Origin: Noviherbaspirillum sp. Root189
GTDB taxonomy: Bacteria; Pseudomonadota; Gammaproteobacteria; Burkholderiales; Burkholderiaceae_D
Length of the DNA: 64,000 bases
Direction of reading: 5' to 3'
Assembly (NCBI RefSeq): GCF_001428545.1
Contig: NZ_LMHZ01000056.1
Span: forward strand, 176,297 to 240,296
Below the pieces are notes generated by a model that saw only the letters and a program-made list of their open reading frames with translations, made no database searches and was not told the origin of the DNA. Numbering within the stretch: the stretch's first letter is position 1; every line of letters starts with the position of its first letter. The translations under genes were made by a program, and so were the position numbers. Shown here piece after piece: positions 26,734 to 35,834 of this stretch.

Positions 26734-27703
26734 CGATCACCACACTATGCGGTACACGCCCGACCTTGACCGATTTGATCGCACGACCGCTTGCCACGTC
26801 CACCACCGACACGTCATCCGACAGGCCATTGGTGACATATAACAGGCTATTGTCGCGTGCCAGCGCGACGCCCCAGGCGCGTTTTCCTACCAACACCATT
26901 TTCTTCACGGTTTTTGTCGCCACGTCGACGATAGCCACATGGTTGGCCCTGCCCAAAGTGACGAAAGCGGTCTTGCCGTCGCTCGACATCGCCATCCCGA
27001 CCGGCGTCACATTGTCCGGGCGAAAGCCCTTGGGCTCGAACTTGATGGTGTCGGTGACGGCATAGTCGGACGTCCGGATCACGCTGACGGACGCGCCGAG
27101 TTCATTGGTGACCCAGAGCTCCTTTCCATCCGGTGTCAGCATGAGGCGGCGCGGCCGCTTGCCCACCGGGACATTCTTGATGACCTTGCCGTTCGACAGG
27201 TCAATGACATGCACCAGGCTGGCGACCTCGGAAGCGGCATACAGGCTTTTGCCATCGGCCGCGATCAGCACGCCCTCGGGCTCTTCACCGACCTTTATTT
27301 CCTTGACGATCTTTTTAGTGACGAGATCGATACCGACGATCGTTGCCTCGTCTTCATTGGAAAAATAAAGCGTTTTACCGTCGCGGGATACGTCGAAGAT
27401 TTCCGCGCCCTGTTCCAGCGCGACCTTGTCGACCACCTTCCTGCTCTCGACGTCAACCACCACTGCGCTGCCGTCGTCACCGCAAGCGGCAATGAGTCGC
27501 TTGCGGTCCGGAGTGAATTGCATGTGGCGCGGACGCTTGCATGTCTTGATCACGCCGATCTGCTGCTGCGTCTTGCCGTCCAGTACGGTGATCGTATTGT
27601 CCTTTTCGCTTGAGATGAAGACCGCGCCGCTGGATGACCATGCGGGCACCGACGCGAGCACGAAGGCCGTGGCCGCCATCAACATCCCCAGGTACTTTGC
27701 CAT
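26726..27703 (-). CDS. PQQ-associated YVTN-family beta-propeller protein
   Basis: 325 residues from the Met at 27703, which has GGGAG upstream; a signal peptide (MAKYLGMLMAATAFVLASVP) follows. Seven repeats of about 40 residues of the YVTN type (GAVFISSEKDNTITVLDGKT, KTLYFSNEDEATIVGIDLVT, NSLLYVTNGLSDDVSVVDVA) form a seven-bladed propeller in the periplasm. The gene sits between the ATPase and binding-protein genes of the PQQ-linked ABC system. The role is unknown; scaffold or ligand sensor are possibilities. Confidence 0.88.
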   Translation of the reverse strand: MAKYLGMLMAATAFVLASVPAWSSSGAVFISSEKDNTITVLDGKTQQQIGVIKTCKRPRHMQFTPDRKRLIAACGDDGSAVVVDVESRKVVDKVALEQGAEIFDVSRDGKTLYFSNEDEATIVGIDLVTKKIVKEIKVGEEPEGVLIAADGKSLYAASEVASLVHVIDLSNGKVIKNVPVGKRPRRLMLTPDGKELWVTNELGASVSVIRTSDYAVTDTIKFEPKGFRPDNVTPVGMAMSSDGKTAFVTLGRANHVAIVDVATKTVKKMVLVGKRAWGVALARDNSLLYVTNGLSDDVSVVDVASGRAIKSVKVGRVPHSVVIDD

Positions 27704-27750
27704 GCTCGGTCTCCCGTTTTGTTCACGAAGGATAGTGCACACGATTCATG

Positions 27751-28497
27751 TCACTGCGTCAGCTCCAGGAAGGCATCGGTCATGTTTCCATGTCCACGCC
27801 GGCCCTTCAATTCGACCGGCGTGCCGTCGAACCTGATCTGCCCTTTCGATAACACCACTATGCGGTCGGCCGCCTCGGCTTCATCCACCAGATGCGTGGC
27901 CCACAACACACCGAGGCCTTGCTCATGACATAAGGCGTGTACATCGGACAAGATCCGGATGCGCGACGCCGGATCGATGCCGACGGTTGCTTCGTCCATC
28001 AGCAAAAGGCGCGGATTGGAGAGCAAGGCGCGCGCCAGTTCCACCCTGCGGCGATTGCCGCCCGACAGGGCGCGCACCGGATCGCCGGCCCGATCGGCCA
28101 GTCCGAAACGTCCGAGCCAGTGAGCAATGCGGTGTCGCGCATCGGCGCGCGCGATGCCATGCAGGTCGGCCTGGAATTGCAGGTTGGACCTGACCGAGAG
28201 GTCGAGGTCGATGGCGGGCTGCTGGAACACGATGCCGATCTGGGCCAGTGCCGGCAAAGGGGCGGTCGATATCTCGGCCCCGAACACCGCGGCGCCTCCC
28301 GCATCCGCAGTAAACAATCCGGAAAGGATCTGGAACAAGGTGGTCTTGCCCGCCCCATTGGGGCCGAGCAAGGCGACGAACTCGCCTTCGAATACGCTCA
28401 GGCTGATGTTGTCGAGCGCTTTCCGGTTACCGAAAGACTTGTTCAGTCCCTGGATGAAGAGCGGCTGCGAGCGTGGAGATACCGCACGCTGCTCCAT
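27751..28497 (-). CDS. ABC transporter ATP-binding protein, PQQ-associated
   Basis: 248 residues. Walker A is GPNGAGKTTLFQIL, the Q-loop VFQQPAIDLDLSV, signature LSGGNRRRVELARALL, Walker B LLLMDEATVGIDP and switch His ATHLVDEAE. It energises the ABC-2 permease at 24680-25486. The ATG at 28497 has no good ribosome-binding site. A very strong one (AAGGAGGAG) lies 45-60 bases upstream, and five bases after it comes an in-frame ATC, with the frame open from there. The true N-terminus is therefore uncertain. Confidence 0.88.
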   Translation of the reverse strand: MEQRAVSPRSQPLFIQGLNKSFGNRKALDNISLSVFEGEFVALLGPNGAGKTTLFQILSGLFTADAGGAAVFGAEISTAPLPALAQIGIVFQQPAIDLDLSVRSNLQFQADLHGIARADARHRIAHWLGRFGLADRAGDPVRALSGGNRRRVELARALLSNPRLLLMDEATVGIDPASRIRILSDVHALCHEQGLGVLWATHLVDEAEAADRIVVLSKGQIRFDGTPVELKGRRGHGNMTDAFLELTQ

Positions 28498-28650
28498 GTC
28501 GATTTTCGTGGCGACAGCTGCGGTGTTCGTGACAGGAACGATGGCGCTCCTCCTTCTATCGGGTTGGGACCGTGGGCATGGGCAGCGACTGCATGAAGCC
28601 CGGAGACCGGCCGGTAGCCATGGGACGCCGGCCGTACGCTCATGCGCTGA

Positions 28651-29259
28651 TCACGCTGCGGCCGGGATTCCCGGCATCGTGATAAAGCCGGGCATGCGCT
28701 TCATGTTCCCAATCCATTTCAGGATATTCGGATAAGGTGCAAGGTCGATACCGCCTTCACCTGCCATCGCGGTGTACGGGAAGCAGGCAATGTCGGCAAT
28801 CGTCGGGTGCCCCAGTTCGAGGAAATCCCTGTCTGCCAGATGATCGTCCATGATCTTGAAGACGCGCCTGGCACCGGCCTGCAGTTTTTCCAGGTCAAGC
28901 GGATAGTTCAATATCTTCACCAGGCGCGCGCCAGCGGAATTCATGATCTCGCCGCCACCGGTGGACAGCCATTGCTGGATCAATCCCATCGACCTGGCGT
29001 CGTCCGGATACCATTGGTTGCTCTTGTCGTATTTTTTGGCGAGATAAACCATGATGGCCTGCGCATCGCGCAAGCGCAGATCGTCGTCGTCCAGGATAGG
29101 GATTTCGCCGAATGCATTGAGGGCCGTGTATTTGTCTGTCTTATGCTCCTTGTTGACGAAGTCGACCGGGATCGTTTTGTAAGACAGATCGAGGATGTTC
29201 ATGAACATCCGGATCTTGTAGCAGCTTCCGGAAAGCTCAAAGTCATAAAGCGTGATCAT
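28651..29259 (-). CDS. Glutathione S-transferase
   Basis: 202 residues with a thioredoxin-fold N-terminal domain (MITLYDFELSGSCYKIRMFM, then GEIPILDDDDLRLRDAQAIMVYLA, carrying the cis-Pro and SNAIL-like motif) and an all-helical C-terminal domain (HPTIADIACFPYTAM). It lies next to the glutathione-dependent formaldehyde dehydrogenase on the same strand, with 173 bp between. A role in conjugating or detoxifying an aldehyde made by XoxF is plausible. It might help to form S-hydroxymethylglutathione, as Gfa does, but it is not a Gfa homologue. Confidence 0.88.
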   Translation of the reverse strand: MITLYDFELSGSCYKIRMFMNILDLSYKTIPVDFVNKEHKTDKYTALNAFGEIPILDDDDLRLRDAQAIMVYLAKKYDKSNQWYPDDARSMGLIQQWLSTGGGEIMNSAGARLVKILNYPLDLEKLQAGARRVFKIMDDHLADRDFLELGHPTIADIACFPYTAMAGEGGIDLAPYPNILKWIGNMKRMPGFITMPGIPAAA

Positions 29260-29432
29260 GTTGGCTCCTTCGTTGGGTTTCTTGAAACAACGGTGTAACG
29301 GTTACCAGAATTGTTAAACCAGGTGCTGCGATCAGGTGCTGCAAACCTTTGCTGCAATTGCCTGCTTGCTACAGCATTCGTCCGACGCATGAACCGACCG
29401 CAACGGCGAACGAATGCCAGCCCACCACGTCG

Positions 29433-30542
29433 TTAGAACGTGACAACGGAACGGATCGATTTTCCTTCATGCATGAGGTCGAACGCATCGTTGATTTTTT
29501 CGAGCGGCATCACGTGCGTGATCAGGTCGTCGATGTTGATCTTGCCGTCCATGTACCAGTCGACGATGCGCGGCACATCGGTACGTCCCCGTGCGCCACC
29601 GAATGCGCTGCCTTTCCAGACGCGTCCCGTGACCAGCTGGAACGGCCTGGTCGAGATTTCCTGTCCGGCCCCGGCCACACCGATGATGGTGCTGACGCCC
29701 CAGCCTTTGTGGCAGCATTCGAGCGCCTGGCGCATGAGGTTGACATTGCCGACGCATTCAAACGTGTAGTCGGCGCCACCCTTGGTCAGGTTTACCAGGT
29801 AGGAAACAATGTCGCCGTCCACTTCCTTGGGATTGACGAAGTGGGTCATGCCGAATTTTTCCGCCAGCGCGGTGCGGCCAGGATTGATGTCGACACCGAC
29901 GATCATGTCAGCGCCTGCCAGGCGAGCGCCCTGGATTACATTCAACCCAATCCCGCCCAGCCCGAATACCACCACCTTCGCGCCCTCCTCCACCTTTGCC
30001 GTAAAGAGCACCGCGCCGATGCCGGTCGTTACGCCGCAGCCGATATAGCACACCTTGTCGAAGGGGGCGTCCTCGCGGATCTTTGCCAATGCGATCTCAG
30101 GTACCACGGTATAGTTGGCAAAAGTGGACGTGCCCATGTAATGGAACAATTCACTGCCATTCAGGCTGAACCTGCTGGAGCCGTCCGGCATTTTTCCCTT
30201 GCCCTGTGTCGCGCGGATTGCCTGGCAAAGGTTGGTCTTGCGTGACAGGCAGTATTCGCACTGACGGCATTCTGGCGTATACAGCGGAATGACATGATCG
30301 CCTTTCTTCAGCGAACGCACGTCCGGTCCTACGTCGACGACCACACCCGCGCCCTCATGGCCGAGGATGGCCGGAAAAAGCCCCTCGGGATCTTCGCCGG
30401 ACAAGGTAAAGGCATCGGTATGGCAAATGCCGGTCGCCTTGATTTCGACCAGTACTTCGCCGGACCGCGGGCCCTGAAGTTGTACGGTTTCGATGGTCAG
30501 CGGTTGGCCTGCCTGATGTGCAACAGCCGCACGTACGTCCAT
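29433..30542 (-). CDS. flhA: S-(hydroxymethyl)glutathione dehydrogenase / class III alcohol dehydrogenase
   Basis: 369 residues from the ATG at 30542, which has AAGGAG eight bases upstream and matches the family start [18 protein letters not shown]; an upstream Met at 30596 gives an unlikely extension. Catalytic Zn ligands are in [11 protein letters not shown] and GHEGAGVV, and the structural Zn cysteines in [17 protein letters not shown]. The NAD site is [20 protein letters not shown]. It oxidises S-hydroxymethylglutathione to S-formylglutathione in the cytoplasm, the second step after periplasmic methanol oxidation. The hydrolase that follows it in the pathway is not in the window. Confidence 0.95.
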   Translation of the reverse strand: MDVRAAVAHQAGQPLTIETVQLQGPRSGEVLVEIKATGICHTDAFTLSGEDPEGLFPAILGHEGAGVVVDVGPDVRSLKKGDHVIPLYTPECRQCEYCLSRKTNLCQAIRATQGKGKMPDGSSRFSLNGSELFHYMGTSTFANYTVVPEIALAKIREDAPFDKVCYIGCGVTTGIGAVLFTAKVEEGAKVVVFGLGGIGLNVIQGARLAGADMIVGVDINPGRTALAEKFGMTHFVNPKEVDGDIVSYLVNLTKGGADYTFECVGNVNLMRQALECCHKGWGVSTIIGVAGAGQEISTRPFQLVTGRVWKGSAFGGARGRTDVPRIVDWYMDGKINIDDLITHVMPLEKINDAFDLMHEGKSIRSVVTF

Positions 30543-31122
30543 GTTCTGCTCCTTGATGTATGAGAGTCCATGTGTTTCTATCTGTTTCAAATTCATGTTT
30601 GCGTGCCTGGCGCGGCCCGCAATACACTAACCTGTCTGTGAGTACCGTTTTGTCGTACGAAGTTTGCAGGCGGCAATAACCGCGAGATCGCTATTAACTG
30701 TTCTGCTCCACGTCAATATCGATTTACGAATTTGGTGCGAAGGTTAAGAACGGCCATCGCACTTAACTTATTTACCCGGCCGATGCTGTTCAGATTTGTA
30801 TCAGTCTTGGTTTTCAGTGTTCAGTGTGCTGCACAGTTTTCCTGTCAAATTGTTGTGCGTTCGGGCGCTTGTCCGTGCCACCTTGCCGGCCACCGACCGG
30901 GCTCTCTACAAACGGAAGCGCGTACGATGCAATAACTACACTGGCGGCGGTACCTTGTCGTCTGCCTTATAGAGGCAATGAGCAAAAAACAGGCCACTGC
31001 AAGCATTCCGTTAACACTGCTTGACGGCAAAAGACGAATAAAAGAAATAAGGAGAGGATGAGACACGGGTAGCCGCAAGAGGGTAAAAAACCCCGCCGGG
31101 AACTACCTGATAGGAGACGCCA
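30543..31122. other. Divergent control region between flhA and the sigma-54 activator gene
   Basis: 580 bp with no supportable gene. It must contain the flhA promoter and that of the activator. I found no good sigma-54 or sigma-70 consensus in it. Confidence 0.45.
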
Positions 31123-33105
31123 ATGTCGGGGTTAGATGTCAACCATATTCGGCGCGTGCACTCGGCTGTTCAGCACGGAATGCGGCTTAATGGCGGCGCT
31201 GACGTAAAGAATCAGATTACGAAGTCATGGATCAGATGCTTCAAGGAATACCATCTCGACCCGGGAAGCGGTCATGACATTGTCGTGATCGGCCGCACCG
31301 AGTTGCAGGAGCGGCAGGAGCGCATTGCTGATGTCCTGGAAGTCGCCAGCATCGAGATGGCAAATCTCTACCAGCAGTTGTCCGGTTCCGGGTACGCGAT
31401 CATGCTCACCGACCGCGATGGGGTCGTCCTGAATTACTTTGGCGACCCGAGCTTTACGCATGCCGCGTCCCGGACGGGACTGATGCAGGGTGCGGTCTGG
31501 AGCGAATCGGTACAAGGCACTAACGGCATGGGCACCTGCCTGTGTGAAAACCGGCCGCTTATCGTTCACCGTGATGAGCATTACCTGACGCGGAACACCA
31601 GCATTACCTGTGCCGCCGCGCCCATCTACAATGACCGGGGCGACATCGTGGCCGCCCTTGACGCGTCCGGCGAGGCGCGGCTCGCCCAACAGCACACGCT
31701 GGTCCTGGTCAACATGTCGGTACACATGATCGAGAACCGGGTATTCCAGCGCCAGTTCCGCAATGACTACATTGTGCACTTCCACGGCAGGCCGGAATTC
31801 GTCGGCACGCTGAATGAAGGGCTGATCGCCTTCAACTCCGATGGCATCGTGCTTGGCGCATCCCGCACGGCGCGGTTCCAGCTCGACATTCCGGCGCCTG
31901 CGGATATTTGCGGGCTGCAGATAGGCCAGTTGTTCAATGCATCGTTGCCGGTGCTGATGGAAAACAGCTTGGGCAAGGGATTTCACCCCGTTCCGATCTT
32001 CGATGTCAGGCGCGGCGGCCGCTTTTACGCGGTCGCCTATTCGCCTGAACCTGCGGTACGTGCGTCGCGCCCGATGGCGGTGCCGCGCACCAAGCAAAAA
32101 CCCGAGACGACGCTACCCGAAGGACACCGTACTCCGCTGGACGAATTGCAGTTTGGGGACCCCGCCATGCAAGCCAACATCAGGTTGGCCCAACGCGTGC
32201 TGGAGCGCGATGTCGCTGTTCTGCTATATGGCGAGACCGGCTCCGGCAAGGAATGGTTTGCCAAGGCCATGCATCAGTCCGGCAGCCGCGCGCACAAGCC
32301 ATTTATTGCGATCAACTGCGCCTCGATACCAGAATCGTTGATCGAGAGTGAACTGTTCGGCTACAAGTCGGGTGCCTTTACCGGAGCGAGCCGTGAAGGC
32401 CAGCGCGGAAAATTGTTCCAGGCGGACGGCGGCACACTCTTTCTGGATGAAATCGGCGATATGCCGATCCTGCTGCAGGCCCGTCTGCTGAGAGTGCTGG
32501 AAGAAAGAGAAGTCCTGCCGCTGGGCAGCAACACGCCGGTGAAGGTGGATATCAGGGTGATCAGCGCCACCCATTGCGACCTGATGCAAAAAATTGAAGC
32601 GAAGGAATTCCGGGAAGACCTTTACTACCGGCTGCATGGATTGGCGATTACCCTTCCACCCTTACGCGACCGCACCGACAAGCGTGAGCTCATCAAGCAT
32701 ATCCTGGCAAGGGAAAGCGGTGAGGCGGGCGAATTCGGGATCGATGACGAACTGCTCAATGCCTTGATGCATTATGACTGGCCCGGCAATCTGCGCGAAT
32801 TGCGCAATAACCTGCGGACCATGCTGGCGCTGTGCAGCTCGCGGATATTGACGATCAAAGACTTGCCGGCGGATTTCGCCGGCGGGGCAGCGCAGTTCAC
32901 AAAAGGCCATGATGTGGCTGCCGAACAGTCTGTCGGCTTGAATCCCCTTGAAAATGCCGAACGCGAGGCGCTGATTCAAGAACTGGATCACCACCACTGG
33001 AATATTTCGAATGTCGCGAAGAATCTCAAGATGAGCCGCAACACCTTGTACCGCAAGCTGCAGCGATTGAATATCCGGGATTCGGACAAAGCCGCACATT
33101 ACTGA
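31123..33105 (+). CDS. Sigma-54-dependent activator, AcoR-like (GAF, AAA+, Fis HTH)
   Basis: 660 residues. An N-terminal GAF-type sensor (about 70-200, with SVQGTNGMGTCLCENRPLIV, typical of AcoR/alcohol-responsive activators) is followed by a PAS-like stretch (220-310). The AAA+ domain has Walker A GETGSGKEWFAKAMH, the sigma-54-contacting loop GAFTGA and Walker B GGTLFLDEIGD. The C-terminus carries the Fis-type helix-turn-helix (HHWNISNVAKNLKMSRNTLYRKL). It probably activates the alcohol-oxidation genes around it in response to alcohol or aldehyde. A sigma-54-like promoter precedes xoxF. An extended palindrome overlaps its stop codon. Confidence 0.92.
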   Translation: MSGLDVNHIRRVHSAVQHGMRLNGGADVKNQITKSWIRCFKEYHLDPGSGHDIVVIGRTELQERQERIADVLEVASIEMANLYQQLSGSGYAIMLTDRDGVVLNYFGDPSFTHAASRTGLMQGAVWSESVQGTNGMGTCLCENRPLIVHRDEHYLTRNTSITCAAAPIYNDRGDIVAALDASGEARLAQQHTLVLVNMSVHMIENRVFQRQFRNDYIVHFHGRPEFVGTLNEGLIAFNSDGIVLGASRTARFQLDIPAPADICGLQIGQLFNASLPVLMENSLGKGFHPVPIFDVRRGGRFYAVAYSPEPAVRASRPMAVPRTKQKPETTLPEGHRTPLDELQFGDPAMQANIRLAQRVLERDVAVLLYGETGSGKEWFAKAMHQSGSRAHKPFIAINCASIPESLIESELFGYKSGAFTGASREGQRGKLFQADGGTLFLDEIGDMPILLQARLLRVLEEREVLPLGSNTPVKVDIRVISATHCDLMQKIEAKEFREDLYYRLHGLAITLPPLRDRTDKRELIKHILARESGEAGEFGIDDELLNALMHYDWPGNLRELRNNLRTMLALCSSRILTIKDLPADFAGGAAQFTKGHDVAAEQSVGLNPLENAEREALIQELDHHHWNISNVAKNLKMSRNTLYRKLQRLNIRDSDKAAHY

Positions 33106-33125
33106 CATGGCGCCATGTCAGTAAT
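33098..33125. terminator. 28-bp perfect palindrome between convergent genes
   Basis: Bases 33098-33111 are followed by their exact reverse complement to 33125, centred on GGCGCC. It includes the stop codon of the activator gene and ends 23 bp before the stop of the convergent zincin-like gene. As RNA it forms a stem readable from both sides, so a bidirectional terminator or mRNA 3' stabiliser is likely. No long U-run is present. Confidence 0.6.
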
Positions 33126-33147
33126 ATTGTCCTGCCATCCTCTTACG

Positions 33148-33612
33148 CTATGAGGGTGGACTGTTGTCGCCGACCGGCCTGTTTGGCGGCGGACACTTCA
33201 TGTAGCGCAACATGCTGCCTTCCCGCTGCAGCAAGCCGTTCGACTCCATGTAAAGATTTTGCGCATTGAAGGCTTGCCGTTCGCTTTCTATTACTGCTTC
33301 GCAAGACATGAAACGTGTGCTGCCATCCCTTTTGTACTGCAGCACATGCACCATTTCATGAACAAGAAATGAGTTGTGCGAAGGATCGTCCATGTTGAGC
33401 GAATCACGAATGACAATCCGATAGTGCTGCGTATCGAATGCCGCCATCATGGGGACGCATCGCGCAGGCTTTTGCGGGCATACCGCCTTAAGGAAGGCGC
33501 CTGTATCGATGACATCAATCGGTGGCAGATCGCTAACGTCGATGGCAGGCAAACCTGAAAACTGAACGGCGGCGGCCAGGAGTCGCCCCAACAGCAAAGT
33601 GGATAGAGCCAT
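33148..33612 (-). CDS. Small exported HExxH protein (zincin-like, unknown function)
   Basis: 154 residues from the Met at 33612, which gives a signal-like start (MALSTLLLGRLLAAAVQF); the frame extends up to 33711. No start has a good ribosome-binding site. The motif LVHEMVHVLQYKRDG is a canonical HExxH zinc-peptidase helix. A pair of cysteines (AVCPQKPARCVPMM) and a second pair (SCEA, KCPPP) could form disulfides. It resembles other short periplasmic proteins with one zincin motif. Substrate and family name are unknown. It converges with the activator gene. Confidence 0.6.
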   Translation of the reverse strand: MALSTLLLGRLLAAAVQFSGLPAIDVSDLPPIDVIDTGAFLKAVCPQKPARCVPMMAAFDTQHYRIVIRDSLNMDDPSHNSFLVHEMVHVLQYKRDGSTRFMSCEAVIESERQAFNAQNLYMESNGLLQREGSMLRYMKCPPPNRPVGDNSPPS

Positions 33613-33929
33613 GAAATAAAAAAATCTGGAATCGCCTTCGCGCGTATTTGGACAAAGGAAAGGCTTGTACCTTTGTCTACAGGACTTACCAACACTATTT
33701 ACCGTTCGCATCCGGCATCTGCTTAGACCTTAGTCAGCTGCCAGGGTTTTCTTCACCATAAAAACATCAGGCGGCATGTCCGGAGCGCAAGGGAATCGGA
33801 TGACAGTAGTGTCGCTTGAGATGCATCACCGCATGACGCCATACGGCTGGCTACCGTACCCGATGACGCCAATTGACGATGGCATATTCGTTGCTTGTAT
33901 CACAATGTTTTAGACTGGCGGTGGCGACC

Positions 33930-34931
33930 GTGAAGATATTTGCATATGAGTATGGCTCAGGGGGCGGCCTGTTCGATCGAACGATGCGGCCTCCCCTGGT
34001 GTATCAGGGTGATTTCATGCTCTGTGCCTTGATCTCTGATCTGACCAGGCTGCCGGACATTGAAGTCATCACGACGCGCGAGCCACGCCTGCCCGCATTA
34101 AACCTGCCTGAGTCGGTGCTTGTCGTGTCGACTGACGGCTTGACCGACAACGGTTTCAACCACTGTCTCCGCGCGTCGGATGCAGTCTGGCCAGTTGCGC
34201 CGGAATGTGCGGGCATTCTCGAACGTCTGTCGCGCAAGATCGTCAGAAACAAGCGCATTCTTTTGGGCAGCAGGGCCAGTGCGGTCCGTGTCGCATCCAG
34301 CAGGCTGCTAACCGGGCATCGTCTGGCTCGTGCCGGCGTACGCGTCATCGACACTTATCTGCCTCACGACGATTTGCCCGGAGATGTCGGTGCCTGGGTT
34401 GTCAAGTCGGATGACGGGGTCGGATTCCACACGACGCAGATATTTCACAGTGCCAAGAATGCGCTTGACTGGATCAACGAAAGCCACGAAAAACAGTATG
34501 TGCTGCAGCCATTCCTGCACGGTAAACCGTGCAGTCTGTCACTACTATGCTGCCGTGGCGACGCCCACCTGCTAAGCTGCGACGAGCAGCGTTTCGCGGT
34601 AATGAACAGCCAGTTCCATTACCTTGGCACTTCGGTCAACAGCATCCGTACCGGCGCCGCGGAATGCCATCGCCTTGCAGGCAAGATCGCCAAAGCGATT
34701 CCGGGCTTATGGGGCTATGTGTCTGTCGACTTTATCCTGACGGAATCCGGACCGGTCGTGCTTGGCATCTACCCACGATTGACCATGTCCTACGCGGGAC
34801 TGCATGCATCGATTGGCTGCAACCCGGCGGGACTCGTGCTCGATCTTCTGCAAAAGAAGATTGATATAGTCCCGGCGTCGCTCAACAAAGTGGTGGTCAA
34901 TGTCGATGCTCAGACATTCAGCGTCAACTAA
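33930..34931 (+). CDS. ATP-grasp enzyme, MfnD-like (tyramine-glutamate ligase-type)
   Basis: 333 residues from the GTG at 33930, where the conserved part begins VKIFAYEYGSGGGLFD. The body shows ATP-grasp features: SRLLTGHRLARAGVRVIDTY, the Lys in WVVKSDDGVGFHTTQIF, EKQYVLQPFLHGKPCSLS and the metal-binding end YVSVDFILTESGPVVLGIYPRLTMSYAG. In the last motif the usual Glu-x-Asn-x-Arg reads Gly-x-Tyr-Pro-Arg, so one Mg ligand may be changed. The pattern resembles the ATP-grasp proteins of methylotroph methanofuran/H4MPT gene sets (MfnD). None of the other H4MPT genes is in this window, which instead has the glutathione route. Role uncertain. Confidence 0.7.
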   Translation: MKIFAYEYGSGGGLFDRTMRPPLVYQGDFMLCALISDLTRLPDIEVITTREPRLPALNLPESVLVVSTDGLTDNGFNHCLRASDAVWPVAPECAGILERLSRKIVRNKRILLGSRASAVRVASSRLLTGHRLARAGVRVIDTYLPHDDLPGDVGAWVVKSDDGVGFHTTQIFHSAKNALDWINESHEKQYVLQPFLHGKPCSLSLLCCRGDAHLLSCDEQRFAVMNSQFHYLGTSVNSIRTGAAECHRLAGKIAKAIPGLWGYVSVDFILTESGPVVLGIYPRLTMSYAGLHASIGCNPAGLVLDLLQKKIDIVPASLNKVVVNVDAQTFSVN

Positions 34932-34938
34932 GGAAACG

Positions 34939-34953
34939 TGCCCGAAGCGGGCA
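34939..34953 (+). terminator. Hairpin after the ATP-grasp gene
   Basis: TGCCCG/CGGGCA with an AAG loop, eight bases after the stop. It sits in the short convergent gap before the gene at 35064-35828. There is no U-run, so only a weak terminator call is possible. Confidence 0.35.
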
Positions 34954-35063
34954 ACATTGCCGGCGGCATTCCGACCAGCGATGCTTGGTTTTTACCTACC
35001 CTGGCCTTCTCGCATTGCCCGCGGAGACGTGTCCCTGTTGGATACCAGCAAAAATGCAGTGAC

Positions 35064-35828
35064 TTATTTTTTCCCCGACGGCTGCTCCCTGATGAGCGTA
35101 AGGGTTTCGACAATCCCGGATTTTTCCTTTTTTGCCGGGTCCGCGGATGAACTGCTTATCTGGTACAGGCCACCGGGCAATTCGGGACTGAATACGAATA
35201 CGTAACTCTTGTGCTCATATTCAGGAAAGCGCTGGCGCATGGGATCGTTCAGATAGGGCTGGATGCTCACCTCTTGACCTTGTACTTCCCTCCCCGCGTA
35301 GCGAAAGCGCACCGGCCGCAAGTCGCGCGCATCGGCCAATGCCAGGCGGATGCGCTTGCGAAAATAACTGGACGCGCCGCCGGTGAGTCGCTTCATTTCC
35401 ACGATGTCGCGCTCCAGAAAGCCGAGCACCGCCGGGTTACCGTGCGCTTCCTCTATGGCAGGGATCGGCACTTGCCGGTCGCCGGAAAGAAAGCGGGTCG
35501 TCGTCGCGACGGTGTTGTCCGGATTGATCCTGCTGATGTCTATCTGAACCTGGTCTTCAAAACCGTCCTCCGCTGCCGCTTCCTTCCGATATGAATAGGT
35601 CAGCGTCGACGGGACACGGATGCCTTGCATGTGATTGGTTTCGAACAGCAAATGTTCGGCAGCTGAAATTCCTTGCGCCATTGCTGCCGTCGAAGACAGG
35701 CATGCGCACAGAAAAAAGATGCACTGAAGGAAGTTTCGCGATACATGGCGCGTGACGGAAAACCAGCTCATCGATGTTTCCCGAAAATAGGCGACAAAGA
35801 TAATGCAAATAGTCCGCGTGGATACCAT
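35064..35828 (-). CDS. Exported protein of unknown function in the xox cluster
   Basis: 254 residues. The ATG at 35828 has GGAG ten bases upstream and starts six bases after the xoxJ stop; the Met at 35771 would give a more ordinary signal peptide (MSWFSVTRHVSRNFLQCIFF). Cleavage is likely after STAAMA. The mature part (about 205 residues) looks beta-rich: THMQ-like start HLLFETNHMQGIRVPSTLTYSYR, IDISRINPDNTVATTTRF and a C-terminal YVFVFSPELPGGLYQIS. I do not recognise a characterised family. Position after xoxJ suggests a periplasmic role in methanol dehydrogenase maturation or signalling. Confidence 0.78.
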   Translation of the reverse strand: MVSTRTICIIFVAYFRETSMSWFSVTRHVSRNFLQCIFFLCACLSSTAAMAQGISAAEHLLFETNHMQGIRVPSTLTYSYRKEAAAEDGFEDQVQIDISRINPDNTVATTTRFLSGDRQVPIPAIEEAHGNPAVLGFLERDIVEMKRLTGGASSYFRKRIRLALADARDLRPVRFRYAGREVQGQEVSIQPYLNDPMRQRFPEYEHKSYVFVFSPELPGGLYQISSSSADPAKKEKSGIVETLTLIREQPSGKK

Positions 35829-35834
35829 CGCCGG

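Noticed and set aside
30860-30900. GTGCCACCTTGCC near 30875 as a sigma-54 promoter
   Set aside because: Orientation and spacing of the GG and GC elements do not fit on either strand.
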